A stretch of DNA of 38,175 nt from Oscillospiraceae bacterium (GTDB taxonomy: Bacteria > Bacillota > Clostridia > Oscillospirales > JAAYXM01): the NCBI GenBank assembly GCA_017421025.1, contig JAFQME010000030.1, forward strand, positions 1-38,175, given 5' to 3'. Shown one piece after another: positions 7,472-14,626 of the stretch. How positions within the stretch are numbered: the stretch's first letter is position 1; each line of letters opens with the position of its first letter. A program made the position numbers and the translations under genes. Below the pieces are notes generated by a model. It saw nothing but the letters and a program-made list of their open reading frames with translations. It made no database searches and was not told where the DNA came from.

Positions 7472-7690
7472 GCCAAACTATTTATTCAACAAAATAAAGG
7501 GTGAGCTCTATATTTTTATGATATAGGGATTTTTTCCTATGCTTTCACAATTACAGATTGACTTTTTGCTAAAAATGCAAATTCCGCTCTGTGATTGTGG
7601 GAGTTTATCCTCTTTTGTTGAGAATAGTTTGGCGACTATCGGAGTTTGCGTTTTTTATGCGTCTGCTTCGGTAGGCGCATTTTTTATTTT
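7472..7690 (+). ncRNA. Candidate small structured RNA or leader
   Basis: The stretch between the promoter at 7437 and the terminator at 7657 is about 220 bases. It contains an 11-bp stem CACAATTACAG (7546-7556) with CTGTGATTGTG (7589-7599), an inner TTTTTGC/GCAAAT pairing, a small ATAGT/ACTAT hairpin near 7626-7639, and the final UUCG-capped hairpin. Only an 18-codon open frame without a ribosome binding site is present near its 5' end. It could be a free small RNA or an attenuating leader for the stalk-domain gene at 7772. No known RNA family was recognised. Confidence 0.4.
7657..7690 (+). terminator. Terminator with UUCG tetraloop
   Basis: TGCGTCTGC (7658-7666) pairs with GTAGGCGCA (7671-7679) around a TTCG loop closed by C-G, followed by TTTTTTATTTT. 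It ends the candidate small RNA and lies 82 bases upstream of the next gene. Confidence 0.85.
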
Positions 7691-7771
7691 GAAATGATTT
7701 GCAAGGTTGGGGTGCACTTCCATTTGTTTTGAAATTTAGATGCGCAAATCAAATTGAATGGAGGAATTGTT

Positions 7772-8467
7772 TTGAAAAACACATTGAAAGGATACCTGAT
7801 CGGAGTTTTGAGTACGGTTTTGTTGCTCGGAAGCGTTGCCTATGCAGCAAACACAAAAACAATAGAAGCATTCTACAACAATATAAAAATCTATGTTGAC
7901 GGCGTCAAAATTGAGCCAAAAGATGCAACAGGAAAAACGGTAGAACCATTTATCTATAATGGCACTACATATCTGCCTGTCCGTGCTGTTGGCGAAGCCA
8001 TCGGTAAAACCGTTGCGTGGGACGGTGCAACACAAAGTGTGTACCTTGGTGGAAAACCTGGTGATGTGCAGTATCTGTTAGATGTGTGCCCACCGTATCA
8101 ACATAATTACTGGTGTGAAACCTACACAACAACAAACGGGAAAAGTTTTTTGATGGGCGGAAAGAAGTACACTAATGGATTCGTACTTGATAATGACAGC
8201 TGGAATTCGGGTGAAATCTATTTTAATTTAGATGCAAAATATAAGAATATCATACTGAATTTAGGCCCTATCGATGGCGTCGGCGTCTCGGACGGTGCAG
8301 TTGTAGGTTTTTATGTTGATGGAAAATTAATCAAAGAATATACATTCCAATACGGTGATTTACCCCGAAAAGTTACAATTCCTGTCAATTATGGAATGCA
8401 ACTGAAGGTGGTACATACTGAAGATCGTGACGGTGCCATCGGAGCTGGTAACATTACAGTTGAATAG
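7772..8467 (+). CDS. Secreted stalk-domain (copper amine oxidase N-terminal-like) protein
   Basis: This 232-residue protein starts at TTG 7772, eight bases after GGAGG; an in-frame TTG at 7754 has no binding site. A signal peptide (LKGYLIGVLSTVLLLGSVAYA) is followed by a stalk domain of the copper-amine-oxidase N-terminal type: KIYVDGVKIEP, then FIYNGTTYLPVRAVGEAIGK and VAWDGATQSVYLG. The C-terminal half (about residues 105-232, with YTNGFVLDNDSWNSGEIYF and GAVVGFYVDGKLIKEY) resembles an NPCBM-type carbohydrate-binding domain. No enzyme domain is present. It is likely a wall-associated binding protein. It stands alone between two terminators. Confidence 0.85.
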   Translation: MKNTLKGYLIGVLSTVLLLGSVAYAANTKTIEAFYNNIKIYVDGVKIEPKDATGKTVEPFIYNGTTYLPVRAVGEAIGKTVAWDGATQSVYLGGKPGDVQYLLDVCPPYQHNYWCETYTTTNGKSFLMGGKKYTNGFVLDNDSWNSGEIYFNLDAKYKNIILNLGPIDGVGVSDGAVVGFYVDGKLIKEYTFQYGDLPRKVTIPVNYGMQLKVVHTEDRDGAIGAGNITVE

Positions 8468-8513
8468 TACGAAATCGTTATTTTTGCACCCTAATATATA
8501 CGTTATTATCCCC

Positions 8514-8556
8514 CAAAAAAAGACAGTCCGACCAAAAGGTCGGGCTGTTTCTTTTT
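8514..8556 (+). terminator. Intrinsic terminator after the stalk-domain gene
   Basis: ACAGTCCGACC (8523-8533) pairs with GGTCGGGCTGT (8538-8548) over an AAAA loop, with one G-T pair. The tail CTGTTTCTTTTTGATTTG matches that of the tRNA-Ala terminator and repeat units. Confidence 0.92.
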
Positions 8557-8591
8557 GATTTGGGTAGGATTAAAAATGCTGTTTTCGTTGC

Positions 8592-8620
8592 TTGAAAAAT
8601 TTTGGGAAATATGATACAAT
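8592..8620 (+). promoter_or_regulatory. Promoter of the DUF2798-like gene
   Basis: TTGAAA (8592-8597), a 17-base spacer and TACAAT (8615-8620). It gives a leader of about 110 bases ahead of the start codon at 8736. Confidence 0.7.
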
Positions 8621-8647
8621 CATTAAAAATAAATATCAAACGAAACG

Positions 8648-8716
8648 ACACATGTGGCACGAGTTTGTGCGTAAATCTGATTACGGGACAAACTTGTGGG
8701 CGTGTGTTTTTTTGTT
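8648..8716 (+). terminator. Long leader hairpin with T tract (attenuator candidate)
   Basis: Three nested helices are visible: ACACATG (8648-8654) with CGTGTGT (8701-8707), CACGAGTTTGT (8658-8668) with ACAAACTTGTG (8688-8698), and CGTAA (8670-8674) with TTACG (8681-8685). An unbroken run of T follows (8708-8713). This is a full intrinsic terminator inside the leader, 20 bases before the coding start. It either ends a ~90-base small RNA or attenuates the membrane protein gene. Confidence 0.65.
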
Positions 8717-8735
8717 TGGGAAAGAGGTTTTGATT

Positions 8736-9305
8736 ATGCCGAGAAATCAATTTCAAAGAATGGTGTTCGCATTCATCACGGTTGTGATTACCGTTCATGC
8801 GTATGTGTTTTACAGTTTGTATGTAATTCACGGGAGTATGTTTCAGCAGATTACCGGGGAAACGGGAGTTTTGGCTGCAATCAACAAGATGGGTGGCGTC
8901 CCTGTTTTTGGGACACCAATTCCGATTTGGGCGGTTGTCCTGATTGAATTTGTCCTAGCATATTTGCTGGAGAATGTCTTGGGGGCACCGTTGTCTTTCA
9001 AACTTGCTTGCAAAAATTTTAATCCGAAAGAAACTCATCCCGTTTTGTTTGAAACCGCCATTATCTGTGCGACGGTTGGGATTATGTGCCCTGCAATGAG
9101 TTTTATCGCAGCGTTTTTGTATTACAACTATGCTGCAGGCTTCAACCTGTGGACCTTACTTGCAGAATGGCTGAAGCTTATGTGCTTTAACTTCCCGTTT
9201 GCATTTTTCACTCAACTCTTTTTCATTCAGCCGTTTGTGCGCAAGGTTTTCAAAGTTATTTTTGCAAAAGACATCAAGGCTAGACAAGAATACAGCGCTG
9301 TGTAA
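8736..9305 (+). CDS. DUF2798-like membrane protein
   Basis: The 189-residue protein starts at ATG 8736, eight bases after AAAGAGG; longer in-frame starts would run through the leader hairpin. Four hydrophobic stretches (about residues 8-30, 65-85, 105-135, 145-165) predict an integral membrane protein, arranged as two repeats of a two-helix unit. The opening MPRNQFQRMVFAFITVV and the pattern of helices resemble the uncharacterised DUF2798 family. No catalytic motif is seen and the function is unknown. It is monocistronic, between its own promoter and terminator. The structured leader suggests conditional expression. Confidence 0.75.
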   Translation: MPRNQFQRMVFAFITVVITVHAYVFYSLYVIHGSMFQQITGETGVLAAINKMGGVPVFGTPIPIWAVVLIEFVLAYLLENVLGAPLSFKLACKNFNPKETHPVLFETAIICATVGIMCPAMSFIAAFLYYNYAAGFNLWTLLAEWLKLMCFNFPFAFFTQLFFIQPFVRKVFKVIFAKDIKARQEYSAV

Positions 9306-9307
9306 AA

Positions 9308-9345
9308 GAGGACAACCGGTCTAGCGACCGGTTGTTTCTATTTGT
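9308..9345 (+). terminator. Intrinsic terminator after the DUF2798-like gene
   Basis: A perfect 10-bp stem ACAACCGGTC (9312-9321) with GACCGGTTGT (9326-9335) over TAGC, followed by TTCTATTTG. Confidence 0.88.
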
Positions 9346-9346
9346 A

Positions 9347-9375
9347 TTGATAGAACGCTTCCTTTCTGATATAAT
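9347..9375 (+). promoter_or_regulatory. Promoter of the acetyltransferase-HAD operon
   Basis: TTGATA (9347-9352), exactly 17 bases, then a consensus TATAAT (9370-9375), 23 bases before the start codon. Confidence 0.8.
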
Positions 9376-9397
9376 GGAGGCAAAGTGAGGGGATAGG

Positions 9398-10024
9398 ATG
9401 CAATATCGAGTGATTGACATTGACAACTGGAAACGAGGGAAACTGTTTCGGGAGTATATAGACGGATTGCGTATGGTGATGAGCCTGACCGTGGATGTGG
9501 ACGTGACAAATCTCATCAGGTTTTGCAAAGAGCATGGGTTGAAATTCTATCCCGCCATGATGCACGTGGTGAGTTCTGTCATCAATGCACATTCCGAGTT
9601 TAAGCACGGCTGGGACGAATCCGGGAATCTGATTGAGTGGGAAACCGTGTTTCCGCTGTTTGCGGAGTTTCATCCCGAGGATGAGGCATTTACCCGAATT
9701 TCCGTTGAGTACTGTGAGGACCTTTTCGAATTCTGTGCTTGCGTCGAGGTGGCGAGGGACCGCTATCGTCACTTGCGTGGGTTTGAATTCACCCCGCCGA
9801 AGAATACCTTTGATGTATCCTGCTTACCATGGGTGAAGTATCGCCATGTGGATATGCACGTATTTGATGCGGGGAAGTACCTCTCGCCCTCGGTCACTTG
9901 GGGGAAATATGACGAAAACGGGATCATGCCGCTTTCCATGAACCTCCATCACGCAGTGGCAGACGGCTTTCATCTCTCTCGCTTCTTCAACGAGGTGCAA
10001 GAGCGGATATTGGAACTGAAATGA
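9398..10024 (+). CDS. CatA-like O-acetyltransferase (chloramphenicol acetyltransferase family)
   Basis: The 208-residue protein has the length and motifs of type A chloramphenicol acetyltransferases. These enzymes are trimeric and transfer acetyl from acetyl-CoA to a hydroxyl group. The catalytic motif HHAVADGFH near the C-terminus (H185 as general base, D189 structural) is intact, as is the N-terminal NWKRGKLFREY segment. Many chromosomal members of this family do not confer drug resistance, so the natural acceptor is uncertain. The start ATG follows GAGGGGATAGG. It shares a transcript with the downstream HAD phosphatase (24-base gap). Confidence 0.88.
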   Translation: MQYRVIDIDNWKRGKLFREYIDGLRMVMSLTVDVDVTNLIRFCKEHGLKFYPAMMHVVSSVINAHSEFKHGWDESGNLIEWETVFPLFAEFHPEDEAFTRISVEYCEDLFEFCACVEVARDRYRHLRGFEFTPPKNTFDVSCLPWVKYRHVDMHVFDAGKYLSPSVTWGKYDENGIMPLSMNLHHAVADGFHLSRFFNEVQERILELK

Positions 10025-10048
10025 TAATGTTACAAAGGATGGGCTGCG

Positions 10049-10681
10049 ATGTATACCACCTATTTATTTGATTTTGATTATACACTGGCGGATGCGGGGG
10101 AAGGGATTGTTCTTTGCTTCCATCTCACCTTTGATGCGTTGGGACACAAGCGGGCATCGGATGAAGAAATCAGAAAAACCATCGGGTGGACGCTGGGAGA
10201 AGCGTACACGCACCTGACCGGGATCACGGATCACGAAAGAATCCTGCAGTTTCGAAAAATCTACCGTGCCTTTGCGGATGTGCATATGACCGAGCACACC
10301 CAACTGCTGCCGGAAACCATTCCGGTGCTTACGGAACTGAAACGGCGAGGCAAGAAACTCGGGGTAGTGACCACCAAGTACCGGTATCGAATTTGCGAGG
10401 CAGTAGAGAAGTTCTCGCTTCATGGACTCTTTGACTGTATTGTGGGCGGTGAGGATGTCAGTGCCGCAAAACCCGATCCTGAGGGGCTGAATTTAATTTG
10501 TGAGAAACTTGGGGTAAAAAAGAGTGAGGTGCTCTATATCGGAGACTGCGACGTGGATGCAATTGCGGCAGAGCGTGCGGGGATTGACTTTGCAGGGGTT
10601 ACCACCGGCACCACTACGCATGAAGAGTTTGCGCAGTACCCACATAGAAAAATTATGTCAAATCTGACAGAATTATTGTAA
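10049..10681 (+). CDS. HAD-family phosphatase (phosphoglycolate phosphatase-like)
   Basis: The 210-residue protein contains all four haloacid dehalogenase motifs. Motif I is DFDYTL (nucleophile D8, acid/base D10), motif II the Thr of GVVTTKYR, motif III the Lys of SAAKPDPEG, and motif IV GDCDVD. The helical cap between motifs I and II places it with the PGP/beta-phosphoglucomutase-like subgroup, which dephosphorylates small cytosolic metabolites with Mg2+. The substrate cannot be told from sequence. It is the second gene of the acetyltransferase operon and is closed by a strong terminator. Confidence 0.9.
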   Translation: MYTTYLFDFDYTLADAGEGIVLCFHLTFDALGHKRASDEEIRKTIGWTLGEAYTHLTGITDHERILQFRKIYRAFADVHMTEHTQLLPETIPVLTELKRRGKKLGVVTTKYRYRICEAVEKFSLHGLFDCIVGGEDVSAAKPDPEGLNLICEKLGVKKSEVLYIGDCDVDAIAAERAGIDFAGVTTGTTTHEEFAQYPHRKIMSNLTELL

Positions 10682-10683
10682 AC

Positions 10684-10724
10684 GTAACATGACGAGGGAA
10701 TAACGCCCTCGTCATGTTTATTCA
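10684..10724 (+). terminator. Intrinsic terminator after the HAD gene
   Basis: A 13-bp stem AACATGACGAGGG (10686-10698) with CCCTCGTCATGTT (10706-10718). The T-rich tail also forms the left arm of a second AT-rich inverted repeat (10717-10725 with 10740-10748). Confidence 0.85.
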
Positions 10725-10938
10725 TATTTATGCAAATAAATGAATAAAAACAAATGGGTAACAGAGCGGTAACAGGGTGAAAAGCCATGAAAATCAAGGG
10801 AAAAACCGAATCTGATGAAAACAGTTGTAACCAAATTGAAAAACAGAGTGATTTTTACTGCGAAAGGACCATAATTATGTAAACAAGAATTCCAAATCGG
10901 AAAAATGCGAAAATTCCGGTTCAGAGAGTGTAAAAAAA

Positions 10939-11011
10939 TGTGGAAAAATCCTGAAAGCATTGGTACTACTTGGTTTTGACCTGTGGAAAAACCTGTGGAG
11001 AATGTGGAAAA
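10939..11011 (+). promoter_or_regulatory. Cluster of DnaA-box-like 9-mers
   Basis: TGTGGAAAA occurs at 10939-10947, 10982-10990 and 11003-11011, and TGTGGAGAA at 10994-11002. Each differs by one base from the DnaA box TGTGGATAA, and all lie in the same orientation. The last three are spaced 12 and 9 bases apart. A weaker inverted match lies at 11012-11020. No dnaA gene is nearby, so this may be an accessory DnaA-binding cluster rather than the origin. Single-base mismatches keep confidence moderate. Confidence 0.4.
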
Positions 11012-11229
11012 CTAACCACAATCACCCCGAAATAAAAGATTTACGTAAACCTGTAAGGCGTAAATTCCATGCGTGAAAAAATGCCGAAAAGGTTCGTTTG
11101 CCTCTTTTGGGGCAAACTTGAAAAAAGCAAGGCATCATGGGGAATTTTGCCTCTGTTAAGTTTTTCACAGCACAAACTTTTCAAACTTTATTCGCTTGAT
11201 TCATCCTATGCAGGTGAGTGAATAAATTG

Positions 11230-11250
11230 GATAATACAAATTGTATTATC
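11230..11250. promoter_or_regulatory. Perfect 21-bp palindromic operator candidate
   Basis: GATAATACAA and TTGTATTATC are exact reverse complements separated by a single A. The centre lies 38 bases upstream of the -35 box, a position typical for an activator or an upstream repressor contact. It does not match the usual Rex site (TTGTTAA-N4-TTAACAA). The regulator is unknown. Confidence 0.6.
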
Positions 11251-11277
11251 GGCATTTTTGCGGGGCGGAATCTTCAT

Positions 11278-11306
11278 TTGACAAGCGGTGGGAAAAACAG
11301 TACAAT
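11278..11306 (+). promoter_or_regulatory. Promoter of the dehydrogenase-rex operon
   Basis: Consensus TTGACA (11278-11283), exactly 17 bases, and TACAAT (11301-11306), about 40 bases upstream of the start codon. Confidence 0.8.
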
Positions 11307-11348
11307 AATAGTATCTAATTTTATCTGACAGATAGGTGGTATTTTAGC

Positions 11349-12497
11349 ATGATGACAGAACAGGTAAGAGCAGCATTTGAAAAAATCATTGACATGCAGC
11401 TTGCACGCATTGAAAAGATGAAAGCGGAAGACGATTTTATCGACTATGCGAAGTTGGACAAGCTGATTATCGGTGTTTGCGGTGGCGACGGAATCGGCCC
11501 GGCAATCACTGAGCAGTCCGCACGAGTGTTAAAGCATCTGCTTGCAGATCAGATTGCAAGCGGTAAAGTGGAATTCCGCAACATTGACGGTCTCACCATT
11601 GAAAACCGTGCCGCTTGCGGCAAGGCGATCCCGGACGATGTTCTGGCAGAACTCAAGGCTTGCCATGTCATTCTCAAAGGCCCGACCACCACTCCCCGCA
11701 AGGGCGATCCGTGGCCGAATATTGAGAGTGCAAACGTTGCAATGAGAAAAGAGCTGGATCTGTTTGCCAATATGCGCCCGGTCAAGGTTCCGGATGAGGG
11801 AATCGATTGGATGTTCTTCCGTGAGAATACCGAGGGCGGTTATGCGGTTGGCAGCCTTGGTGTCAACGTCACCGAGGATCTCGCAATCGACTTTACCATC
11901 GCAACCACACAGGGCAGTGACCGTATCGCTCGCCTTGCATTTGACTATGCGGAGAAGATGGGACGTACCCGTGTGACCGCAGTCACTAAAGCAAATGTCA
12001 TCAAGACAACTGACGGCAAGTTCCTGGATATCTGCAAGGCGGTTGCCGCAGAACATCCGGACATTGCATTTGACGATTGGTATATCGACATCATGACCGC
12101 AAAGCTGGTAGACCAGAAGCGTCGCCGTGATTTCCAGGTCATGGTGCTCCCGAACCTCTACGGCGATATCCTCACCGATGAGGCGGCAGAATTCCAGGGC
12201 GGTGTCGGTACTGCCGGCAGCGCAAACGTGGGTAAGCGTTATGCAATGTTTGAAGCAATCCACGGCTCGGCACCGCGTATGGTGCAGGAAGGCCGTGACA
12301 AATATGCGGATCCGTGCAGCATGCTCCGTGCTTCCGTGATGCTGCTTGAGCACATCGGCGAGACCGAAAAAGCTGCAAAGCTGGAGGCTGCACTCAACGA
12401 GTGTATGTTCACCGAAAAGAAACTCACCATTACCGGTCGTGACACCGGTGCGACTTGTGCAGAATTCGCAGATTATGTCATGAGCAAACTTTCTTAA
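11349..12497 (+). CDS. icd: Isocitrate/isopropylmalate-family dehydrogenase, probably isocitrate dehydrogenase
   Basis: The 382-residue protein belongs to the beta-decarboxylating dehydrogenases. GGDGIGP (residues 45-51) forms the cofactor loop. SANVAMRKELDLFANMRPV (127-145) supplies the Ser, Asn and Arg residues that bind isocitrate in true isocitrate dehydrogenases. FRENTEGGY carries the catalytic Tyr, and GDILTDEAAEFQGG the metal-binding Asp residues. EAIHGSAPRM is the adenine-side loop. The S-x-N-x3-R pattern favours isocitrate over isopropylmalate; no leuCDB context exists. Cofactor choice (NAD or NADP) is not certain. ATG 11349 follows AGGTGG; a second ATG is the next codon. It leads an operon with the NADH-sensing repressor gene rex. 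Confidence 0.85.
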   Translation: MMTEQVRAAFEKIIDMQLARIEKMKAEDDFIDYAKLDKLIIGVCGGDGIGPAITEQSARVLKHLLADQIASGKVEFRNIDGLTIENRAACGKAIPDDVLAELKACHVILKGPTTTPRKGDPWPNIESANVAMRKELDLFANMRPVKVPDEGIDWMFFRENTEGGYAVGSLGVNVTEDLAIDFTIATTQGSDRIARLAFDYAEKMGRTRVTAVTKANVIKTTDGKFLDICKAVAAEHPDIAFDDWYIDIMTAKLVDQKRRRDFQVMVLPNLYGDILTDEAAEFQGGVGTAGSANVGKRYAMFEAIHGSAPRMVQEGRDKYADPCSMLRASVMLLEHIGETEKAAKLEAALNECMFTEKKLTITGRDTGATCAEFADYVMSKLS

Positions 12498-12519
12498 TTT
12501 CTGAAAGGAACGGTTTTTT

Positions 12520-13146
12520 ATGCGTAGGGACAATATCTCCATGGCAGTCATTCGGCGTATGCCGAAGTACTACCGCTATCTGGATGAATTGCATCAGAAT
12601 GGGGTAGATAAGATTTCCTCACGTGCGCTTGCAGAGCAGATGGGGCTGACTGCGTCACAAATCCGTCAGGATTTTAACTGCTTTGGCGGGTTTGGACAGC
12701 AGGGTTACGGCTATCATGTGGAGACCTTGCGCAACGAGATTGCATCCATCATCGGGATCGATCGCAAGCATAACGCAATCATCCTGGGGGTGGGGAACAT
12801 CGGCCGTGCGCTGATCCGTAATTTCCAGTTTTCACAATGCGGATTTTCTTTGCTTGCCGCATTTGATGCGGATGCCGCAATGGCAGGAGATGTCATCAAT
12901 AAGGTTCCGGTGCTTCACATTGATGAACTGGAACGGTTTTGCAAAGAGAACCGAGTGGAAATTGCCATTCTTACCATCCCGAGCAAGTATGCACAAACAA
13001 TGGCAGCGAAGCTGACAGAGCTTGGGATCAAGGGACTTTGGAATTTTACCAATGTAGAGCTGAAGGTTTGTGAGGATGTCATTGTCGAGGATGTCCATTT
13101 CTCCGACAGTATGATGACACTTTGCTATCGAATCAGCGAAGAATGA
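12520..13146 (+). CDS. rex: Redox-sensing transcriptional repressor Rex
   Basis: Rex binds DNA when NAD+ is high and releases it when NADH rises, controlling fermentation and respiration genes. The 208-residue protein has the N-terminal winged helix (MAVIRRMPKYYRYL, then SSRALAEQMGLTASQIRQDF and the family hallmark GGFGQQGYGY). The Rossmann domain follows with GVGNIGRAL (G90-x-G-x2-G95) and the acidic residue at the end of the second strand (FDADAAMAG). The C-terminal helix that swaps between subunits is present. It starts 10 bases after AAAGGA and lies 22 bases after the dehydrogenase gene. No clear Rex operator was found in this window. Confidence 0.96.
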   Translation: MRRDNISMAVIRRMPKYYRYLDELHQNGVDKISSRALAEQMGLTASQIRQDFNCFGGFGQQGYGYHVETLRNEIASIIGIDRKHNAIILGVGNIGRALIRNFQFSQCGFSLLAAFDADAAMAGDVINKVPVLHIDELERFCKENRVEIAILTIPSKYAQTMAAKLTELGIKGLWNFTNVELKVCEDVIVEDVHFSDSMMTLCYRISEE

Positions 13147-13154
13147 GGGCTTTT

Positions 13155-14312
13155 ATGAAACGGTTTGGAATGAAACTTGTGATAGCGTGCTTCTGTGTGA
13201 TTCTCTTGGGACTCACATGGATTTCGTGTGCCTCGGGCGGGGATTCGACCGACCCGATCATCTCGCTTAGTTTCCTTTCAAACCGGATTCAGCCAAATCT
13301 TTCCGCAAAGATGACTGAGCGTGTGAATGCGGCGGGTGACCTGGGACTCAGCAATCTCTATACCAAACGGAATGAGGCACTCGGAAAACTCAGCCAGGCA
13401 GGGATTGTGGATGCGGCAGTGAGCCGTGTGCGGGAATACCTGCAGTCGAGCGGAAGGTATATGTACTATACCGATACCATGCGCCAGTTGGTGCTGAAAA
13501 AAGACGATGTGATCTCAGGTGCGGTCGGGACCCAGCTGTCCCTGCGTTATGGGTCGGCAATCGTGGTGAACAGCTCGCTCATTGATGTGACAAATGGGAC
13601 GCTCCGTGCGGCGGGAACTGCGGCACCGCAAAACACCCGATTCATTCTGAATGCAAAGAACTGGTCGGGGTTGCGTGTTACCTCGGAATCTGCAACCGTT
13701 TTTGTGCAGGGCTATTATCGTATCGCTCATACCGCATACAAGGATCAGTATGTGGATATGGCGCATGCACTCAAGGTGATGGGGCTGTTCAAAGGAACTG
13801 CAACCGGATATCAGCTGAGTAAACATGCGACCCGTGCAGAAGCGGTCACCATGCTGGTTCGTTTGGTTGGCGAAGAGAAGGCGGCACAGAGTCAGACCGC
13901 ACGTCACTCCTTTACCGATGTCCCGGCATGGGCAAACGGATATGTTGGGCACGCATTTTTGAAAGGTTACACAAAAGGAACATCCGCAACCCTGTTTTCG
14001 CCCAATGTTGCAATCACCGCACCCCAATATATGACATTCTTGCTGCGTGCATTGGGGTATAACGATGCTGCAGGTGATTTTTCTTGGAAAGACGCACTTT
14101 CGGCAGCGGTGCGGTTGGGGATCATCAATCCAACCGAGAAAAAGACCATTGAGGGCGGCTTGTTCCGTCGGGATCAGATGGTGTTCCTCTCGTATCGTAC
14201 CCTGTTTACAAAACGCAAGGGGACCAACCAAACACTGCTTCAGTATTTGCAGGCAAACGGTGCGGTTTCTCAGGCGAATGCAGCGAGCGGGACCGCAATG
14301 GTATCCCGGTAA
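13155..14312 (+). CDS. Secreted protein with SLH domains
   Basis: A 385-residue protein starting with an export signal (MKRFGMKLVIACFCVILLGL) followed by WISCASGG, which only partly fits a lipobox. Residues about 30-195 match nothing recognised. Three S-layer homology repeats follow at about 200-240, 252-302 and 309-352 (for example FTDVPAWANGYVGHAFLKGY and FSPNVAITAPQYMTFLLRAL). The product should be attached to the cell wall. ATG 13155 lies five bases after TGAGGG; ATG 13143, overlapping the rex stop, is an alternative adding four residues. Co-transcription with rex and a dehydrogenase is odd for a surface protein, and its role is unknown. Confidence 0.82.
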   Translation: MKRFGMKLVIACFCVILLGLTWISCASGGDSTDPIISLSFLSNRIQPNLSAKMTERVNAAGDLGLSNLYTKRNEALGKLSQAGIVDAAVSRVREYLQSSGRYMYYTDTMRQLVLKKDDVISGAVGTQLSLRYGSAIVVNSSLIDVTNGTLRAAGTAAPQNTRFILNAKNWSGLRVTSESATVFVQGYYRIAHTAYKDQYVDMAHALKVMGLFKGTATGYQLSKHATRAEAVTMLVRLVGEEKAAQSQTARHSFTDVPAWANGYVGHAFLKGYTKGTSATLFSPNVAITAPQYMTFLLRALGYNDAAGDFSWKDALSAAVRLGIINPTEKKTIEGGLFRRDQMVFLSYRTLFTKRKGTNQTLLQYLQANGAVSQANAASGTAMVSR

Positions 14313-14348
14313 CGAATGTAATCATTTGTAACTATATGTGACCTTATT

Positions 14349-14378
14349 TTAACGACTAACCGCCATATCTTGTAGTAT
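14349..14378 (+). promoter_or_regulatory. Weak promoter candidate ahead of the Cys-rich gene leader
   Basis: TTAACG (14349-14354), an 18-base spacer and TAGTAT (14373-14378), overlapping a second possible -10, TATACT (14376-14381). The -35 match is poor. It would yield a transcript through 14544. Confidence 0.35.
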
Positions 14379-14384
14379 ACTAAG

Positions 14385-14545
14385 AATACAATCAACAAGA
14401 GATTGAGTGCTTCAACTCGATTGGCGGCGGCAAAGTACCGTGCTTACATGCTATTACGCGATAGGGGTTTGGATGCTTTTTATAACAGCACAATTCCCGG
14501 GATCTTTGGAATTCGTTCTACGGACCCCGGGAATTGTGTTTTTTG
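14385..14545 (+). ncRNA. Candidate structured leader or small RNA
   Basis: This stretch shows a hairpin ATTGAGT/ACTCGAT around GCTTCA (about 14403-14422) and ends in the very stable terminator at 14489-14544. No convincing coding frame with a ribosome binding site exists inside it. It may be a free RNA of about 155 bases or the regulatory leader of the cysteine-rich protein gene 82 bases downstream. No known riboswitch class was recognised. Confidence 0.35.
14489..14545 (+). terminator. 13-bp-stem terminator or attenuator
   Basis: CACAATTCCCGGG (14489-14501) pairs perfectly with CCCGGGAATTGTG (14526-14538) across a 24-base loop and is followed by TTTTTT. The long loop is unusual for a plain terminator. 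It could be a switchable attenuator or the end of a separate RNA. Confidence 0.8.
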
Positions 14546-14626
14546 CACACATGAAGATCACCCGGCATAAGATAAAGCAGGCAAGGACAAGTCGCCTTGC
14601 CGAAATCTTGGGATGGTGGGATTTAT

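Larger units (their letters stand above)
10725..11348 (+). other. Large gene-free AT-rich region
   Basis: No open frame with a plausible start or family resemblance was found on either strand. Visible elements are an AT-rich inverted repeat (10717-10748), a cluster of DnaA-box-like sites (10939-11011), a hairpin GTTTGCCTC/GGGGCAAAC near 11098-11119, an imperfect inverted repeat (11187-11196 with 11217-11226), a perfect palindrome (11230-11250), and the promoter of the next operon. The density of symmetrical sites suggests a regulatory or replication-related role rather than a decayed gene. Confidence 0.6.

Noticed and set aside
7299..7526. 75-codon plus-strand frame starting in the repeat array
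   Set aside because: It begins inside repeat C, crosses a terminator and a promoter, and lacks a ribosome binding site.
9398..10024. Acquired chloramphenicol-resistance gene
   Set aside because: No mobile element or resistance context is present, and chromosomal CatA-like proteins often lack resistance activity; only the fold and motif are claimed.
10534..10960. Minus-strand frames in the region after the HAD gene
   Set aside because: They have a random AT-rich composition, no start signal and no recognisable family.
11159..11168. TTTTTCACA as a further DnaA box
   Set aside because: It has two mismatches to the box and is distant from the cluster.
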